A stretch of 64,000 nucleotides of DNA from Arsenophonus apicola (GCF_020268605.1 NZ_CP084222.1:124001-188000), one strand, 5' to 3'. Positions 34,460 to 43,854 are shown, counted from the first letter of the stretch. The notes: generated by a model from the letters alone, not told the origin. Translations and numbers: made by a program.

Positions 34460-34951
34460 GTGTTATGTTTATATATGATTTTTGCGATGGAACTAACTGA
34501 CTTATAAGGAATATTTTAGATGAAGTGCAAATCGGAGGTGTAAATTAATCAGACAGTTTTTAATTAAAAGTTAAAAATTTTTATAGATGAAGTTAGCTAT
34601 ACTAAAAAGATATAAAAAACGTTTTATTGTAAACGTTAGTTTTAAAAAAAAGATCTATATATCTGTAGTATAAAAAATTAAAGTATCTATTAAGATAACT
34701 TAATTATCAGCCACATATATATTTCATTAACATAATAATTAGAAATTTTTTTATTTAATTATTTTAATGGGAGTATTTGTAATATTTATAATAAATTTCA
34801 CCTTTATCAAAGAAAGTTAATAATTAAAGCACACGGTAAAAGTTTTATCGTATAATGTAGCATGCAGAATCAATTCAGCTCGTCGCAGTCATAAGTAAAA
34901 TAAATGATATGGTTTTTATACTTGTAGCAATATATTAAATCAGAGGTCACC
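34460..34951. other. AT-rich intergenic region between luxI and pfkA
   Basis: Divergent promoter region with no gene recognised. TATAAT at 34851-34856 is a candidate -10 for pfkA, 95 bases before its ATG, though no good -35 is paired with it. The cpxP and fieF genes that precede pfkA in E. coli are not here. Confidence 0.45.
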
Positions 34952-35929
34952 ATGAATAAAAAAGGAATAAAAAGAGTTGGCGTTTTAACCAGTGGTGGTG
35001 ATGCGCCAGGGATGAATGCTGCTATTCGTAGTGTCGTAAGAATGGGACTCTCTGAAGGATTAGAAGTTTATGGTGTTTATGACGGCTATATGGGTCTTTA
35101 TGAAAATCGAATAAAAGAACTCAACCGTTTTAGTGTTTCTGATATTATTAACCGCGGTGGTACTTTCTTAGGCTCTGCTCGTTTTCCTGAATTTCGTGAT
35201 AGTGAGAAGGTAAGAGCTCAAGCTATTGATAATATGAGAAAACATAATATTGATGCCTTGGTGGTCATTGGTGGAGATGGTTCTTATCGCGGAGCAAAGA
35301 GGATCACTGAAGCGGGCTTCCCTTGTATTGGCGTACCTGGAACAATTGATAATGATGTTGCTGGTACTGATTATACTATTGGTTATTTTACCGCTTTGGA
35401 TACCATTGTTGAGGCAATTGATCGTTTACGTGATACTTCAACTTCCCATAAACGTATTTCGATAGTTGAAATAATGGGGCGCCACTGCGGTGATTTGACT
35501 TTATCCGCGGCTATTGCTGGAGGCTGTGAGTTTGTAGTATTGCCTGAAATACCTTTTGATAAGGAAGAGTTACTGACAGAAATTAAATCTGGCTTAGCAA
35601 GAGGTAAACGTCATGCGATTGTTGCTATTACTGAACATATTTACGATGTTAATGAATTGGCAAAATATATTGAAAAAGCAACGGGGCATGAAACACGTGC
35701 AACTGTTTTAGGTCATATTCAGCGAGGCGGTAGCCCAGTAGCGAGTGATCGTGTTTTGGCATCCCGTATGGGCGCTTACTCTATTCAGCTACTTTTGCAA
35801 GGCTATGGTGGCCGCTGTGTTGGTATTCAAAATGATAAACTGGTTCATCATGATATCATAGATGCAGTCGAAAATATGCAACGTAAGTTTAAGCAGGATT
35901 GGTTAGATACGGCGAAGAAACTTTATTAA
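34952..35929 (+). CDS. pfkA: 6-phosphofructokinase I
   Basis: 325 residues (E. coli 320). ATP-dependent phosphorylation of fructose-6-phosphate, the committed step of glycolysis. Seen: VLTSGGDAPGMNAAIRSVVR, GGTFLGSARFPEF, VIGGDGSYRGA, the catalytic GTIDNDVAGTDYTIGYFTA with the base Asp, EIMGRHCGDLT and LGHIQRGGSPVASDR. AGAGGT lies upstream of the ATG. Convergent with glpD, with a long palindrome between. Confidence 0.97.
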   Translation: MNKKGIKRVGVLTSGGDAPGMNAAIRSVVRMGLSEGLEVYGVYDGYMGLYENRIKELNRFSVSDIINRGGTFLGSARFPEFRDSEKVRAQAIDNMRKHNIDALVVIGGDGSYRGAKRITEAGFPCIGVPGTIDNDVAGTDYTIGYFTALDTIVEAIDRLRDTSTSHKRISIVEIMGRHCGDLTLSAAIAGGCEFVVLPEIPFDKEELLTEIKSGLARGKRHAIVAITEHIYDVNELAKYIEKATGHETRATVLGHIQRGGSPVASDRVLASRMGAYSIQLLLQGYGGRCVGIQNDKLVHHDIIDAVENMQRKFKQDWLDTAKKLY

Positions 35930-35963
35930 CTGTTTTGCTCAGGTTGTAATCGATAAAGTTGCG

Positions 35964-35995
35964 ATATAAGCCTCATAAATTTATGAGGCTTATAT
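35964..35995. terminator. 32-base perfect palindrome between pfkA and glpD
   Basis: A 16-base half (35964-35979) is followed directly by its reverse complement to 35995; the core is AAGCCTCATAAA. It sits between convergent genes, just past both stops, and probably ends both transcripts although the flanking T tracts are short. Confidence 0.65.
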
Positions 35996-35999
35996 GGTA

Positions 36000-37496
36000 T
36001 TATTGTGTAATAGTTGTATTTTTAATTAACCATTGCTTTATTCGTTGTTTTTCATCATCATTAAGCCACATACCTAATTTAGTTCTACGCAAGATGGCAT
36101 CATCTAACTCTGTAACCCATTCATTTTCGACTAAATAACGTAATTCAGCTTCATATAAATTGTGCCCAAAAGCTTCACCTAGATCAGATAACGATTGTGC
36201 TTGGTTTAAAATCAAACTGCTGTTACTACCGTAAGTGCGGGCATATCGCAAGGCAATTCCTTCTGGTAACCAGGGGTAGCGTTTACGTAATAACTGAGCA
36301 TAACCGTCACGATCACAACCTTCGATATCACCACCAGGTAGTGTTGCGTCTTTAGTCCATGCTTTACCGGTATTAGGGTAGTAATGAGCTAATTTATCTA
36401 TAGCATGTTCGGCAAGTTTACGATATGTGGTTAATTTACCACCAAAAACAGATAATAAAGGTGCTTTTCCTTGTTCATCATGGATATCGAGTGTGTAATC
36501 ACGTGTAATGGCTTGAGGCGAATCAGATTCATCATCACATAATGGACGTACCCCAGAATAAGTCCAGACAATATCTTGCTGGGTTAACTGTTTTTTGAAA
36601 TGATCGTTGTAAACTTTTAGTAAGTATTTAATTTCATTATTATCAATGTGAACATCTTTTGGATCACCTTGGTATTCGACATCGGTAGTACCTATAATAG
36701 AAAACTCGTCCATCCAAGGAATAACAAAGACAATACGGTGATCTTCATTTTGTAAAATATAAGCTTGTGATCCATCGTGTACACGAGGTACAACAATATG
36801 GCTACCTTTAATTAGTCGGATACCGTAAGGTGATTTTAATTGTAACCCTTCATCAAAGAAAGATTTAACCCAAGGTCCAGTTGCGTTTACTAATCCTTTT
36901 GCTTGCCAAGTTTCTTTTTTACCCGTACGTAGGTCTTCTGCTTCCACGACCCAGAGCCCGTTCTCACGCCAGGCTCTCGTCGCTTTAGTACGAGTTCGAA
37001 CTTCACCTTTATGTCTAAGAACTTCTTGTGCATTGAGGACGACTAAGCGTGCATCATCTACCCAACAATCTGAATATTCAAAACCTTTTGTTAATTCTGA
37101 TTTTAAGACAGAGTTTTTACCAAATTTTAGTCCTTTACTGCCAGGTAGACTGGTACGTTTACCTAGGTGATCATAAAGGAAAAGGCCAGCACGGATCATC
37201 CAGGCAGGGCGAAGGTGAGGTTGATGAGGGAGGCGAAAACGCATAGGGAAAGCGATATGGGGAGCAAGCTTAAGCAAAACTTCACGCTCGGCAAGCGCTT
37301 CACTAACTAAACGAAATTCATAATGTTCTAAATAGCGCAATCCGCCGTGGATCAGTTTGGAACTAGCTGAAGAAGTTGCGCTAGCAAGATCTTGAGCTTC
37401 TAGTAGTAATACTGATAATCCACGACCAGCAGCATCAGCGGCAATACCAGCACCATTTATACCACCACCTAGCACTATTAAATCTTTTATTTCCAT
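36000..37496 (-). CDS. glpD: Aerobic glycerol-3-phosphate dehydrogenase
   Basis: 498 residues (E. coli 501). An FAD enzyme on the inner membrane that oxidises glycerol-3-phosphate to dihydroxyacetone phosphate and feeds the quinone pool. Seen: LIVLGGGINGAGIAADAAGR with the FAD glycine motif, SSASSKLIHGGLRYLEHYEF, GLVNATGPWV, SIIGTTDVEYQGDP, YSGVRPLCDDE and FGGKLTTYRKLAEHA. GGGGGA precedes the ATG. Its promoter carries tandem GlpR-like half-sites. It lies beside glpE-glpG-glpR, as in E. coli. Confidence 0.97.
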   Translation of the reverse strand: MEIKDLIVLGGGINGAGIAADAAGRGLSVLLLEAQDLASATSSASSKLIHGGLRYLEHYEFRLVSEALAEREVLLKLAPHIAFPMRFRLPHQPHLRPAWMIRAGLFLYDHLGKRTSLPGSKGLKFGKNSVLKSELTKGFEYSDCWVDDARLVVLNAQEVLRHKGEVRTRTKATRAWRENGLWVVEAEDLRTGKKETWQAKGLVNATGPWVKSFFDEGLQLKSPYGIRLIKGSHIVVPRVHDGSQAYILQNEDHRIVFVIPWMDEFSIIGTTDVEYQGDPKDVHIDNNEIKYLLKVYNDHFKKQLTQQDIVWTYSGVRPLCDDESDSPQAITRDYTLDIHDEQGKAPLLSVFGGKLTTYRKLAEHAIDKLAHYYPNTGKAWTKDATLPGGDIEGCDRDGYAQLLRKRYPWLPEGIALRYARTYGSNSSLILNQAQSLSDLGEAFGHNLYEAELRYLVENEWVTELDDAILRRTKLGMWLNDDEKQRIKQWLIKNTTITQ

Positions 37497-37505
37497 GCGT
37501 CCCCC

Positions 37506-37574
37506 AATGTTCGAGATTGCTCAAGTATGTTCGTTTTCGCTCACGATTTTAATCAAATTAGATTCGAAAGCCAA
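37506..37574 (-). promoter_or_regulatory. glpD promoter with two tandem GlpR-like sites
   Basis: On the minus strand TTGGCT (37574-37569) and TAAAAT (37551-37546) are spaced 17 bases. Between -10 and the start codon ATGTTCG occurs twice (37507-37513 and 37527-37533 on the plus strand), exactly 20 bases apart, each at the head of a loose dyad (the first ATGTTCGAG...CTCAAGTAT). E. coli GlpR binds tandem 20-bp operators containing TTCG. Placement over the transcription start fits repression. Confidence 0.5.
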
Positions 37575-37754
37575 CTATTATTAAGCGGAAAAAACCATAA
37601 AATTGATGCCACTTATTGTTTGATGGAAAAATAGACCAAAATAGCAAACTAATTTAGAGAATGAGTATTAATTTGGAGAGAATATGGGCTTATAAAGAAG
37701 TATAGCTACAGAAATAGAGCAGGAAATAAGAAAATTTCCTGCGATAAGCGAATA

Positions 37755-38513
37755 TTAGCATATCTCAAGGGTTACATTATGATACTCAATCATTTTTTCG
37801 ATGTTTGCAGGAGGAGCTTGGTCAGTAAAAAGATAATCAATCATCTCCATACTGCCTAGGTTAACCATTGCATTGCGCCCAAATTTTGAGTGATCAGTGA
37901 CCAGCATAACGCAACGAGAATTTTCAATAATTGCTTTTTTTGTTCGTACTTCATGGTAGTCGAACTCAAGTAATGAACCATCCTCATCGATACCACTGAT
38001 ACCTAAAATACCATAGTCCAGACGGAATTGAGATATAAAATCTAGGGTTGCTTCACCAACAATCCCGCCATCACGGCTACGAACTTCTCCTCCTGCTAAA
38101 ATCAAACGAAAATCCTCTTTTGGCATAAGTAGGATTGCAACATTAAGATTATTCGTAACGATCCTTAAATTTTTATGATTCAGCAACGCATAGGCGACAG
38201 CTTCTGGTGTGGTACCGATATCGATAAATAGTGTCGCCCCATTAGGGATTTGGCGCGCAACATGTTGGGCAATTCGTTCTTTTTCATTCGACCACATCAT
38301 TTTGCGATCATGGTAAGCCGTATTTACAGAACTTGAAGGAAGTGCGGCACCTCCGTGATGGCGTTGAATTTTATTTTTTTCTGCCAGTTCATTGAGATCA
38401 CGACGAATAGTTTGTGGGCTGACATTGAAATATTCAACTAACTTTTCAGTACTTACATAGCCTTGAATACGGGCAAGTTCGATAATAGCATCATGGCGTT
38501 GAGTTTGTTTCAC
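37755..38513 (-). CDS. glpR: DeoR-family glycerol-3-phosphate regulon repressor
   Basis: 252 residues from the GTG at 38513, exactly the E. coli GlpR length, with GAGG five bases upstream; the GTG at 38531 is also open but lacks a site. N-terminal winged helix-turn-helix: KQTQRHDAIIELARIQGYVS, then VEYFNVSPQTIRRDLNELAE and HHGGAALPSS. The C-terminal sensor domain has IDIGTTPEAVAYAL, LAGGEVRSRDGGIVG and DYGILGISGIDEDG. Represses glp genes in the absence of glycerol-3-phosphate. The last gene of glpE-glpG-glpR. Confidence 0.96.
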   Translation of the reverse strand: MKQTQRHDAIIELARIQGYVSTEKLVEYFNVSPQTIRRDLNELAEKNKIQRHHGGAALPSSSVNTAYHDRKMMWSNEKERIAQHVARQIPNGATLFIDIGTTPEAVAYALLNHKNLRIVTNNLNVAILLMPKEDFRLILAGGEVRSRDGGIVGEATLDFISQFRLDYGILGISGIDEDGSLLEFDYHEVRTKKAIIENSRCVMLVTDHSKFGRNAMVNLGSMEMIDYLFTDQAPPANIEKMIEYHNVTLEIC

Positions 38514-38530
38514 AAAAACCTCAAGTATCA

Positions 38531-39385
38531 CTAAATATATTGGTCAAGTTTTGTATTATTTGGTTTATGTCTATTATCCCATAATCCCATTAATAAACCG
38601 ATAATTAACCCGGCAGTGTGTGCTGTGTTAGCTATCTTCATGCCAAAAATATCAAAGTAACCAAGAAATAACCATAAAACAGCAAATATCATTAATCCTC
38701 GTGGAATAGAAATACCTTTTGCTGGGTGACGTTCACCGGTTAACCAAACGTAACCAATTAACGAAAAAACCACGCCAGAAAGACCACCAAAAGCTGAGCC
38801 ACTAAATAGCGATTGCCCCCAATTACTAAAAAGAGCTGATACAATAGTAATGACAAATAGCTTACCTGTACCTAATTGGCGTTCTACCTGACTACCTAAA
38901 TACCACCACCACATTAAATTAAACAAAATATGCATCAATGAAAAGTGCAGTAAAGCAGGGGTGAATATTCGCCAGATTTCAGTGTATTGAGTATTTGATG
39001 GCCAAGCAAGATAAGCCATTACGGTGTCATTACCAGAAATTAGCATCCAAATATAAATAAAAATAGTTAAAAAGAAAACGATAATGGTAAGTGGTCCAGA
39101 TTGTTTTTTTAAATAATCGAAAGTGAGATAATTACGGTAGCCAAATTTTTTATCGACATGTCCAGTTTGCCAGCTTGCCGCCTGATAACGGGAGTTAAGA
39201 GGATCTTGCATAAATAGTTTTAGTTCTTGTTGTGCTTGTTCGAACTTATTTTCGTCCTGTAACCAGAGATCAAAGAATTTCCCCTGTGGCTCAGCGCGCA
39301 TTTCAATAACAATGTTTTGCATTGCCATATAATCAATAAATGCTTGTGCTAACCTAGGATTTGCTATAGAAATTAGATGGATCAT
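38531..39385 (-). CDS. glpG: Rhomboid intramembrane serine protease GlpG
   Basis: 284 residues (E. coli 276). N-terminal cytoplasmic domain (about 1-90), then six membrane spans. The catalytic dyad is present: GGLSGVVFSLIGYVW with the Ser in GLSG and the His in ANTAHTAGLIIGLLMG. LLHFSLMHILFNLMWWWYLG is the conserved loop/span-2 motif. It cleaves membrane-protein substrates inside the bilayer. Between glpE and glpR in the same direction. Confidence 0.96.
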   Translation of the reverse strand: MIHLISIANPRLAQAFIDYMAMQNIVIEMRAEPQGKFFDLWLQDENKFEQAQQELKLFMQDPLNSRYQAASWQTGHVDKKFGYRNYLTFDYLKKQSGPLTIIVFFLTIFIYIWMLISGNDTVMAYLAWPSNTQYTEIWRIFTPALLHFSLMHILFNLMWWWYLGSQVERQLGTGKLFVITIVSALFSNWGQSLFSGSAFGGLSGVVFSLIGYVWLTGERHPAKGISIPRGLMIFAVLWLFLGYFDIFGMKIANTAHTAGLIIGLLMGLWDNRHKPNNTKLDQYI

Positions 39386-39400
39386 AGCCTGTTATATCGC

Positions 39401-39727
39401 TTAAGAGAGTGAATTGATGGTGTGTGGATATTCTCTCGACCATACTTCAAAACCACCGTTTATGCTATAAACAGTTTCGAAGCCCGTATTAACCAAATAT
39501 TGTGCTGCTCCTTGGCTACTATGGCCATGGTAACACATTACCATTACTGGCGTATCAAAGTCAGTTTGGCTAATAAAGTTATTTAAGGACTCATTTGTAA
39601 GATGGTAAGCGCTGGTAATATGCGCTGAATGAAAACTTTGTGGGTCGCGAATGTCGACCATGATGCTGTTACCTGTTTGCCAAAGTTTATAGGCTTGTTC
39701 AACTGTAATTAATTGAAAATTATCCAT
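39401..39727 (-). CDS. glpE: Thiosulfate sulfurtransferase GlpE (rhodanese)
   Basis: 108 residues, same as E. coli. A single-domain rhodanese: AYKLWQTGNSIMVDIRDPQS, HITSAYHLTN, and the active-site loop VMCYHGHSSQGAAQYL with the catalytic Cys. It transfers sulfur from thiosulfate to cyanide or thioredoxin in vitro; the physiological role is unclear. First gene of glpEGR; 15 bases to glpG. Confidence 0.95.
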   Translation of the reverse strand: MDNFQLITVEQAYKLWQTGNSIMVDIRDPQSFHSAHITSAYHLTNESLNNFISQTDFDTPVMVMCYHGHSSQGAAQYLVNTGFETVYSINGGFEVWSREYPHTINSLS

Positions 39728-39821
39728 AGTAATTCTGCGCTATATTATTTTATGTTTGGAAAAAAAGATACTCTCTATACTCTTAAAGAGTATCTATCTT
39801 TAGCAAAAATGGGTAATAATT

Positions 39822-40400
39822 TTAATAATAAGAGTGATCACCACGTTGATGTTCGGTTAAATCTTTTACGCCTTTCAATTCGTCTGGGAACATATTTAGC
39901 AATTGCTTTTCAATACCTTCTTTTAAGGTAATATCGACCATTGAACAGCCATTACAACCTCCACCAAATTGTAGAATGGCATATCCATCATCAGTGATTT
40001 CCATTAATGATACCTTTCCTCCATGGCCGGCTAACTGTGGATTAATTTGTGATTGAATAACATATTCAACTCGTTCCATCAGCGGGGCATCGTCAGCAAC
40101 TTTTCGCATTTTAGCATTAGGTGCTTTTAGAGTAAGTTGAGAGCCTAATTGATCCGTTACGAAATCAATTTCAGCCTCTTCCAGAAAAGGTGCGCTAATC
40201 TCATCAACATAGGCTGAAAGTTTATCAAATTTAAGTTCAATATCAGTTGCTTCGATAGCATCAGGTGGACAATAAGAGACCCCACATTCCGCAGAAGGTG
40301 TGCCAGGATTGATAACAAATACGCGAATTTGTGTACCAGATTCTTGATTTGCCAATAGTTTGGCAAAATGAGCTTGTGCTGCTTCAGTAATATTAATCAT
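39822..40400 (-). CDS. nfuA: Fe-S biogenesis protein NfuA
   Basis: 192 residues from the ATG at 40400 (E. coli 191); a second ATG two codons upstream at 40406 is possible. An iron-sulfur cluster carrier for stress conditions. N-terminal degenerate A-type domain (TEAAQAHFAKLLANQESGTQ, IRVFVINPGTPSAECGVSY) and C-terminal Nfu domain with the cluster-binding CxxC in FGGGCNGCSMVDITLKEG. Next to the interrupted gntX, as in E. coli. Confidence 0.96.
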   Translation of the reverse strand: MINITEAAQAHFAKLLANQESGTQIRVFVINPGTPSAECGVSYCPPDAIEATDIELKFDKLSAYVDEISAPFLEEAEIDFVTDQLGSQLTLKAPNAKMRKVADDAPLMERVEYVIQSQINPQLAGHGGKVSLMEITDDGYAILQFGGGCNGCSMVDITLKEGIEKQLLNMFPDELKGVKDLTEHQRGDHSYY

Positions 40401-40871
40401 AGTCAATGCTCAACTTTATCATTTTAGTATGTTTATCATACGCTCTTTTCATTACTTTCTACAAGGTTCTGCATATTGCCCAGGCTTGGACTGAATTTGC
40501 GCCAGCTTTAATGAGCAATTTAGCCACTTCATTCATTGTTGTACCTGTTGTAATTACATCGTCCAGTACAGCAATATGACGATCTTGAAACGATTTTTTT
40601 ATCCTAAAAGCGTTACTAAGATTTTGTGTACGTTTTTTAGCAGAAAGTTGAGTTTGTGGTAGTGTAGCACGAGTGCGAGTAATTGAATTAGTCTGATATT
40701 GGCATCCTAGCCAATAAGCTAATTGTATGGCCATTAAACTGGCTTGATTAAATCCACGTTGCCAATGTTTACCATGATGAAGTGGTATTGCCATCTTAAC
40801 CTCCAAAGGGTACTCCCACCGACATAAGGTGGGAGGGGAATTTGGTCGGGCTTGAAAAGCCCGAAGAATGA

Positions 40872-41276
40872 TCAGCCACGCTGATTTTGAATGTATTGCT
40901 TAACAACTTCCAGCGGTGCTCCCCCGCACGAACCTGCAAAGTATGATCGAGACCACAACACTGGCTTGCCGTAAGCCCCACGCAAGTCTAGAAACTCATT
41001 ACGCAGACGACGAGACGTTACCGCTTTCAGCGAGTTTACTAGTACTGACAACTGCACTGTGGGCGGGTACTCGATCAGCATATGAACGTGATCGGACTCT
41101 CCGTTACTTTCCTTTAAATCAGCCCCAAAGTCGCGACACACTTCACCTGCATACTGATGAAATGCTTTGTAGTGCAAGCCACTGAGTACTTTCTTTCGGT
41201 ACTTAGTCACAAAGACAAGGTGAACATGTAAAAGAAACGCTGCATGTCTTGAACGGTTGATTTTATATTTTTGCAT
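40872..41276 (-). CDS. tnpA: IS200/IS605-family Y1 transposase TnpA
   Basis: 134 residues, usual length. HUH single-strand transposase: SDHVHMLIEYPP carries the His-hydrophobic-His metal site and LEVVKQYIQNQ the catalytic Tyr. N-terminal FLLHVHLVFVTKYRKKVLSG is the family signature. No lesion visible, so it may still be able to move the element. It reads towards the left end. Confidence 0.95.
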   Translation of the reverse strand: MQKYKINRSRHAAFLLHVHLVFVTKYRKKVLSGLHYKAFHQYAGEVCRDFGADLKESNGESDHVHMLIEYPPTVQLSVLVNSLKAVTSRRLRNEFLDLRGAYGKPVLWSRSYFAGSCGGAPLEVVKQYIQNQRG

Positions 41277-41334
41277 TGAAATTAACCGGATATACGGTAA
41301 GATAGTGAGATAATTTACTACACACTGAGTAATA

Positions 41335-42557
41335 ATGCTAATTCTAAAAGCCTACAAATTCAGACTCGAACCAACCGAAAACAGTCGCAACGTTTGCGGC
41401 AGTTGTGCGGATGCGCTCGTTTTATCTGGAATTACGGGCTAGCAGAGACGCAACGCATTATTGAATCCGGCGGTAAACTACCGTCAGCGTTTGAACTAAA
41501 TCGGATGCTCACAGAATGGAAAAAAAGCCGGAACATTCCTTTTGCAAGAAGCCTACACGGATAATCTTCAGCAGAAACTCAAAGATCTGCACGGGGCATG
41601 GAAACGCTGCTTTGATAAAAAACTGGCAGCAAAAGCTCCTGTATTTAAAAGGAAAAATGACGGGCGTGATTCAGTTCGTTTTGTTAATTTTGATAAATAT
41701 TGTCAGCTCGATAATGGCAGAGTGAGATTACCGTCAGGTTTGGTATGGGTAAAGTTCCGGCAGTCGCAAAAGCTGTACGGTAAGATTAAAAACGCAACCG
41801 TTAGCCAACATGCGGGACACTGGTATATATCGTTTCAGGTCGAACTGGAAATGGACATTCAGCCTCATTCGTCAGCAACAATGATTGGTTTGGATGCAGG
41901 TGTAACCAGACTCGCCACGCTGTCAGACGGCACAGTGTTTGAACCTGTAAACAGTTTTAAAACCAACCAAAAAAAGCTGGCGAAATTCCAGCGTCAGTTA
42001 AGCTGTAAAGTTAAATTCAGCAATAACTGGAAAAAACAGAAGCGAAAAATCCAACGTCTCCACTCGCATATAACCAATATCCGCAAAGACTACCTTCACA
42101 AAGTCACCAGTGAAATCAGCAAAACCACGCGATGATCGTCATTGAGGACTTAAAGGTCAGTAACATGTCGAAATCGGCAAAAGGTACACAAGAGCAGCAC
42201 GGACGGAATGTCAGGGCAAAATCAGGACTTAACCGTTCGATACTGGATCAGGGTTGGTATGAAATGCGCCGTCAGCTTGAGTACAAGCAGCTATGGCGCG
42301 GTGGTCAGGTATTAGCTGTGCCTCCGGCATATACAAGTCAACGGTGTGCATGTTGTGGTCATACAGCGAAAGAAAATCGTCAATCACAAAGTAGATTCGA
42401 GTGCCTTGAGTGCGGGTATACAGAGAACGCAGATATCAACGGAGCTCGTAACATTTTAGCGGCAGGACATGCCGTGTTAGCCTGTGAAGTGAACGGTGCA
42501 GTAATGCCGTCAGCAGCAGGAACCAGGCTTCTGAGCGATCAGATAGTCTCCGACTAA
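41335..42557 (+). pseudogene. tnpB: TnpB-type RNA-guided nuclease of the IS element, three frameshifts
   Basis: Starts MLILKAYKFRLEPTEN, then frame is lost near 41380 (one base deleted), again near 41540 (a T run shortened by two) and near 42126 (one C deleted). The pieces read RLRQLCGCARFIWNYGLAET, IIESGGKLPSAFELNRML, QQKLKDLHGAWKRCFDKKL, the RuvC Asp in GLDAGVTRLATLSDG, the RuvC Glu in VIEDLKVSNMSKSAKG, the zinc finger CACCGH...CLECGY and the last RuvC Asp in NADINGARNIL. All catalytic residues survive, but in three frames, so no full protein is made. The element right end (after about 42480) would encode the guide RNA scaffold. Confidence 0.9.
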
Positions 42558-42995
42558 CGGGAATCCCCCTCCTGAGTCACGAAGTGTGAAGGTGGGGGAG
42601 GATGTCAATATGATATCTGGTTTGCGCCAGCGTTGCTGACGATATCCTTGTTGCCAATAAAGTAGGAATAAGCGCGCAAGGATAAAAGCGATTTGAGGGA
42701 TTTTTCCAAATTTGTACTGCTGTATTAGCTTACTTAATGGTGGTATATAGGCAGTAATGGCAACAAGATTGTGCCAATAGGGTGGAGTTTGTAAGCAGCG
42801 ACCGCAAGTAAAGGTAAATTTTTCGACGGGTAAAGCACAGCGATAACAAACTTGTTTTAGATAAGGCAAATGTTTTAAACAGTAGTGACAAATGCCATGA
42901 AAGCGATATTTTAGTGTTTGGTGGCATAGCCAACAGTATCCAGCCATTGTTAACATAATGATATCCTTTTTTATACCTATAAAGAGAGAATAACT

Positions 42996-43772
42996 ATGTC
43001 CACACTGTTTTGGCAGCAGTCCGGTAAAGGAAAACAAGATATTGTGCTATTGCACGGATGGGGATTAAATGCAGAAATTTGGCGTACAATTGAAGTGGAA
43101 TGTGGCTCCCATTTTCGTATGCATCTTGTTGACTTACCTGGCTATGGTCGTAGTAATTTTTTCCCACCGATGTCATTACAACAAATGGCAGAAGTTATTT
43201 GGCAAAAGGCGCCTAAGCAAGCTATTTGGTTAGGTTGGTCGTTAGGCGGATTAATTGCCAACATCATTGCTCTTAACCATCAAGCTGAAATCGCGGGTTT
43301 AATAACAGTGGCTTCAACACCATGTTTTAGTCAGCAAGAAAACTGGCCAGGCATTAAACCGATGGTGCTTACAGGCTTTGAACAACAATTACAGGCTAAT
43401 TTTCATCGTACAGTAGAACGTTTTCTGGCATTGCAAACATTGGGCACTAAAACAGCACATGAAGATATACGTTTATTAAAAACAGTGTTACTGAAACAAC
43501 CATTACCTTCCGTTGCTGTATTAAACGCAGGTTTAGAGATTTTGCGAACAACGGATCTACGGCAATCTTTATTAACGCTAAATAAGCCTTTTTTACGCAT
43601 CTATGGTGATCTTGATGGTTTAGTGCCCAGAAAAGTCGTACCAATAATAGATGCATGGTTACCAAATTCGCCTTCGGTGGTAATAAAACATGCTGCCCAT
43701 GCCCCGTTTATTTCTCATCCTAAGCAATTTATTCAATTGTTAGTGGATTTTTCTTGCCAATTGGAGCAGTGA
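42996..43772 (+). CDS. bioH: Pimeloyl-[acyl-carrier protein] methyl ester esterase
   Basis: 258 residues (E. coli 256). An alpha/beta hydrolase that removes the methyl group from pimeloyl-ACP methyl ester in biotin synthesis. Seen: IVLLHGWGLNAEIW, nucleophile elbow LGWSLGGLIAN with Ser, YGDLDGLVPRKV with the Asp, and HAAHAPFISHP with the His. Divergent from gntX with 39 bases between starts, as in E. coli. Confidence 0.96.
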   Translation: MSTLFWQQSGKGKQDIVLLHGWGLNAEIWRTIEVECGSHFRMHLVDLPGYGRSNFFPPMSLQQMAEVIWQKAPKQAIWLGWSLGGLIANIIALNHQAEIAGLITVASTPCFSQQENWPGIKPMVLTGFEQQLQANFHRTVERFLALQTLGTKTAHEDIRLLKTVLLKQPLPSVAVLNAGLEILRTTDLRQSLLTLNKPFLRIYGDLDGLVPRKVVPIIDAWLPNSPSVVIKHAAHAPFISHPKQFIQLLVDFSCQLEQ

Positions 43773-43817
43773 ATAAGAGGAGTTAAATAGAATTAAAAAA
43801 GTTATATAAGCTAAATA

Positions 43818-43854
43818 AAGTAAGCGATAATTTATTAAAAATTAGCGCTTACTT
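43818..43854. terminator. Hairpin between convergent bioH and feoC
   Basis: AAGTAAGCGATAATTT (43818-43833) and AAATTAGCGCTTACTT (43839-43854) pair over 16 bases with one mismatch and a five-base loop. It overlaps the last codons of feoC. Likely bidirectional terminator. Confidence 0.6.

Larger units (their letters stand above)
40801..42608 (+). mobile_element. IS200/IS605-family element (tnpA intact, tnpB decayed), 1808 bp
   Basis: Divergent tnpA (minus) and tnpB (plus) flanked by subterminal hairpins: left CTCCCACC/GGTGGGAG (40813-40820, 40828-40835) and right CCCCC...GGGGG with an inner TCAC/GTGA stem (42565-42598). No target duplication, as expected for single-strand transposition. The left flank reads TTAAC directly before 40801 and the right end closes with TCAA (42605-42608); excising exactly these bases restores the gntX frame, which fixes the boundaries. 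TTAAC is therefore the likely target pentanucleotide. Confidence 0.9.
40459..42956 (-). pseudogene. gntX: GntX/ComF-family phosphoribosyltransferase-like protein, split by an IS200/IS605 element
   Basis: The 5' part (42956-42609) codes for the zinc-finger N-terminus MAGYCWLCHQTLKYRFHGIC, CYRCALPVEKFTFTCGRCLQ and ends at RKPDII. The 3' part (40800-40459) codes for KMAIPLHHGKHWQRGFNQAS and the PRPP-loop-like VLDDVITTGTTMNEVAKLL. Removing 40801-42608 joins them in frame as PDIIVKMAIPLHH, giving 229 residues against 227 in E. coli. Apart from the insertion no other damage is visible, so the disruption looks recent and is in principle restored by precise excision. E. coli GntX has been linked to gluconate use and ComF proteins to DNA uptake; the function here would be lost. 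Confidence 0.92.
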
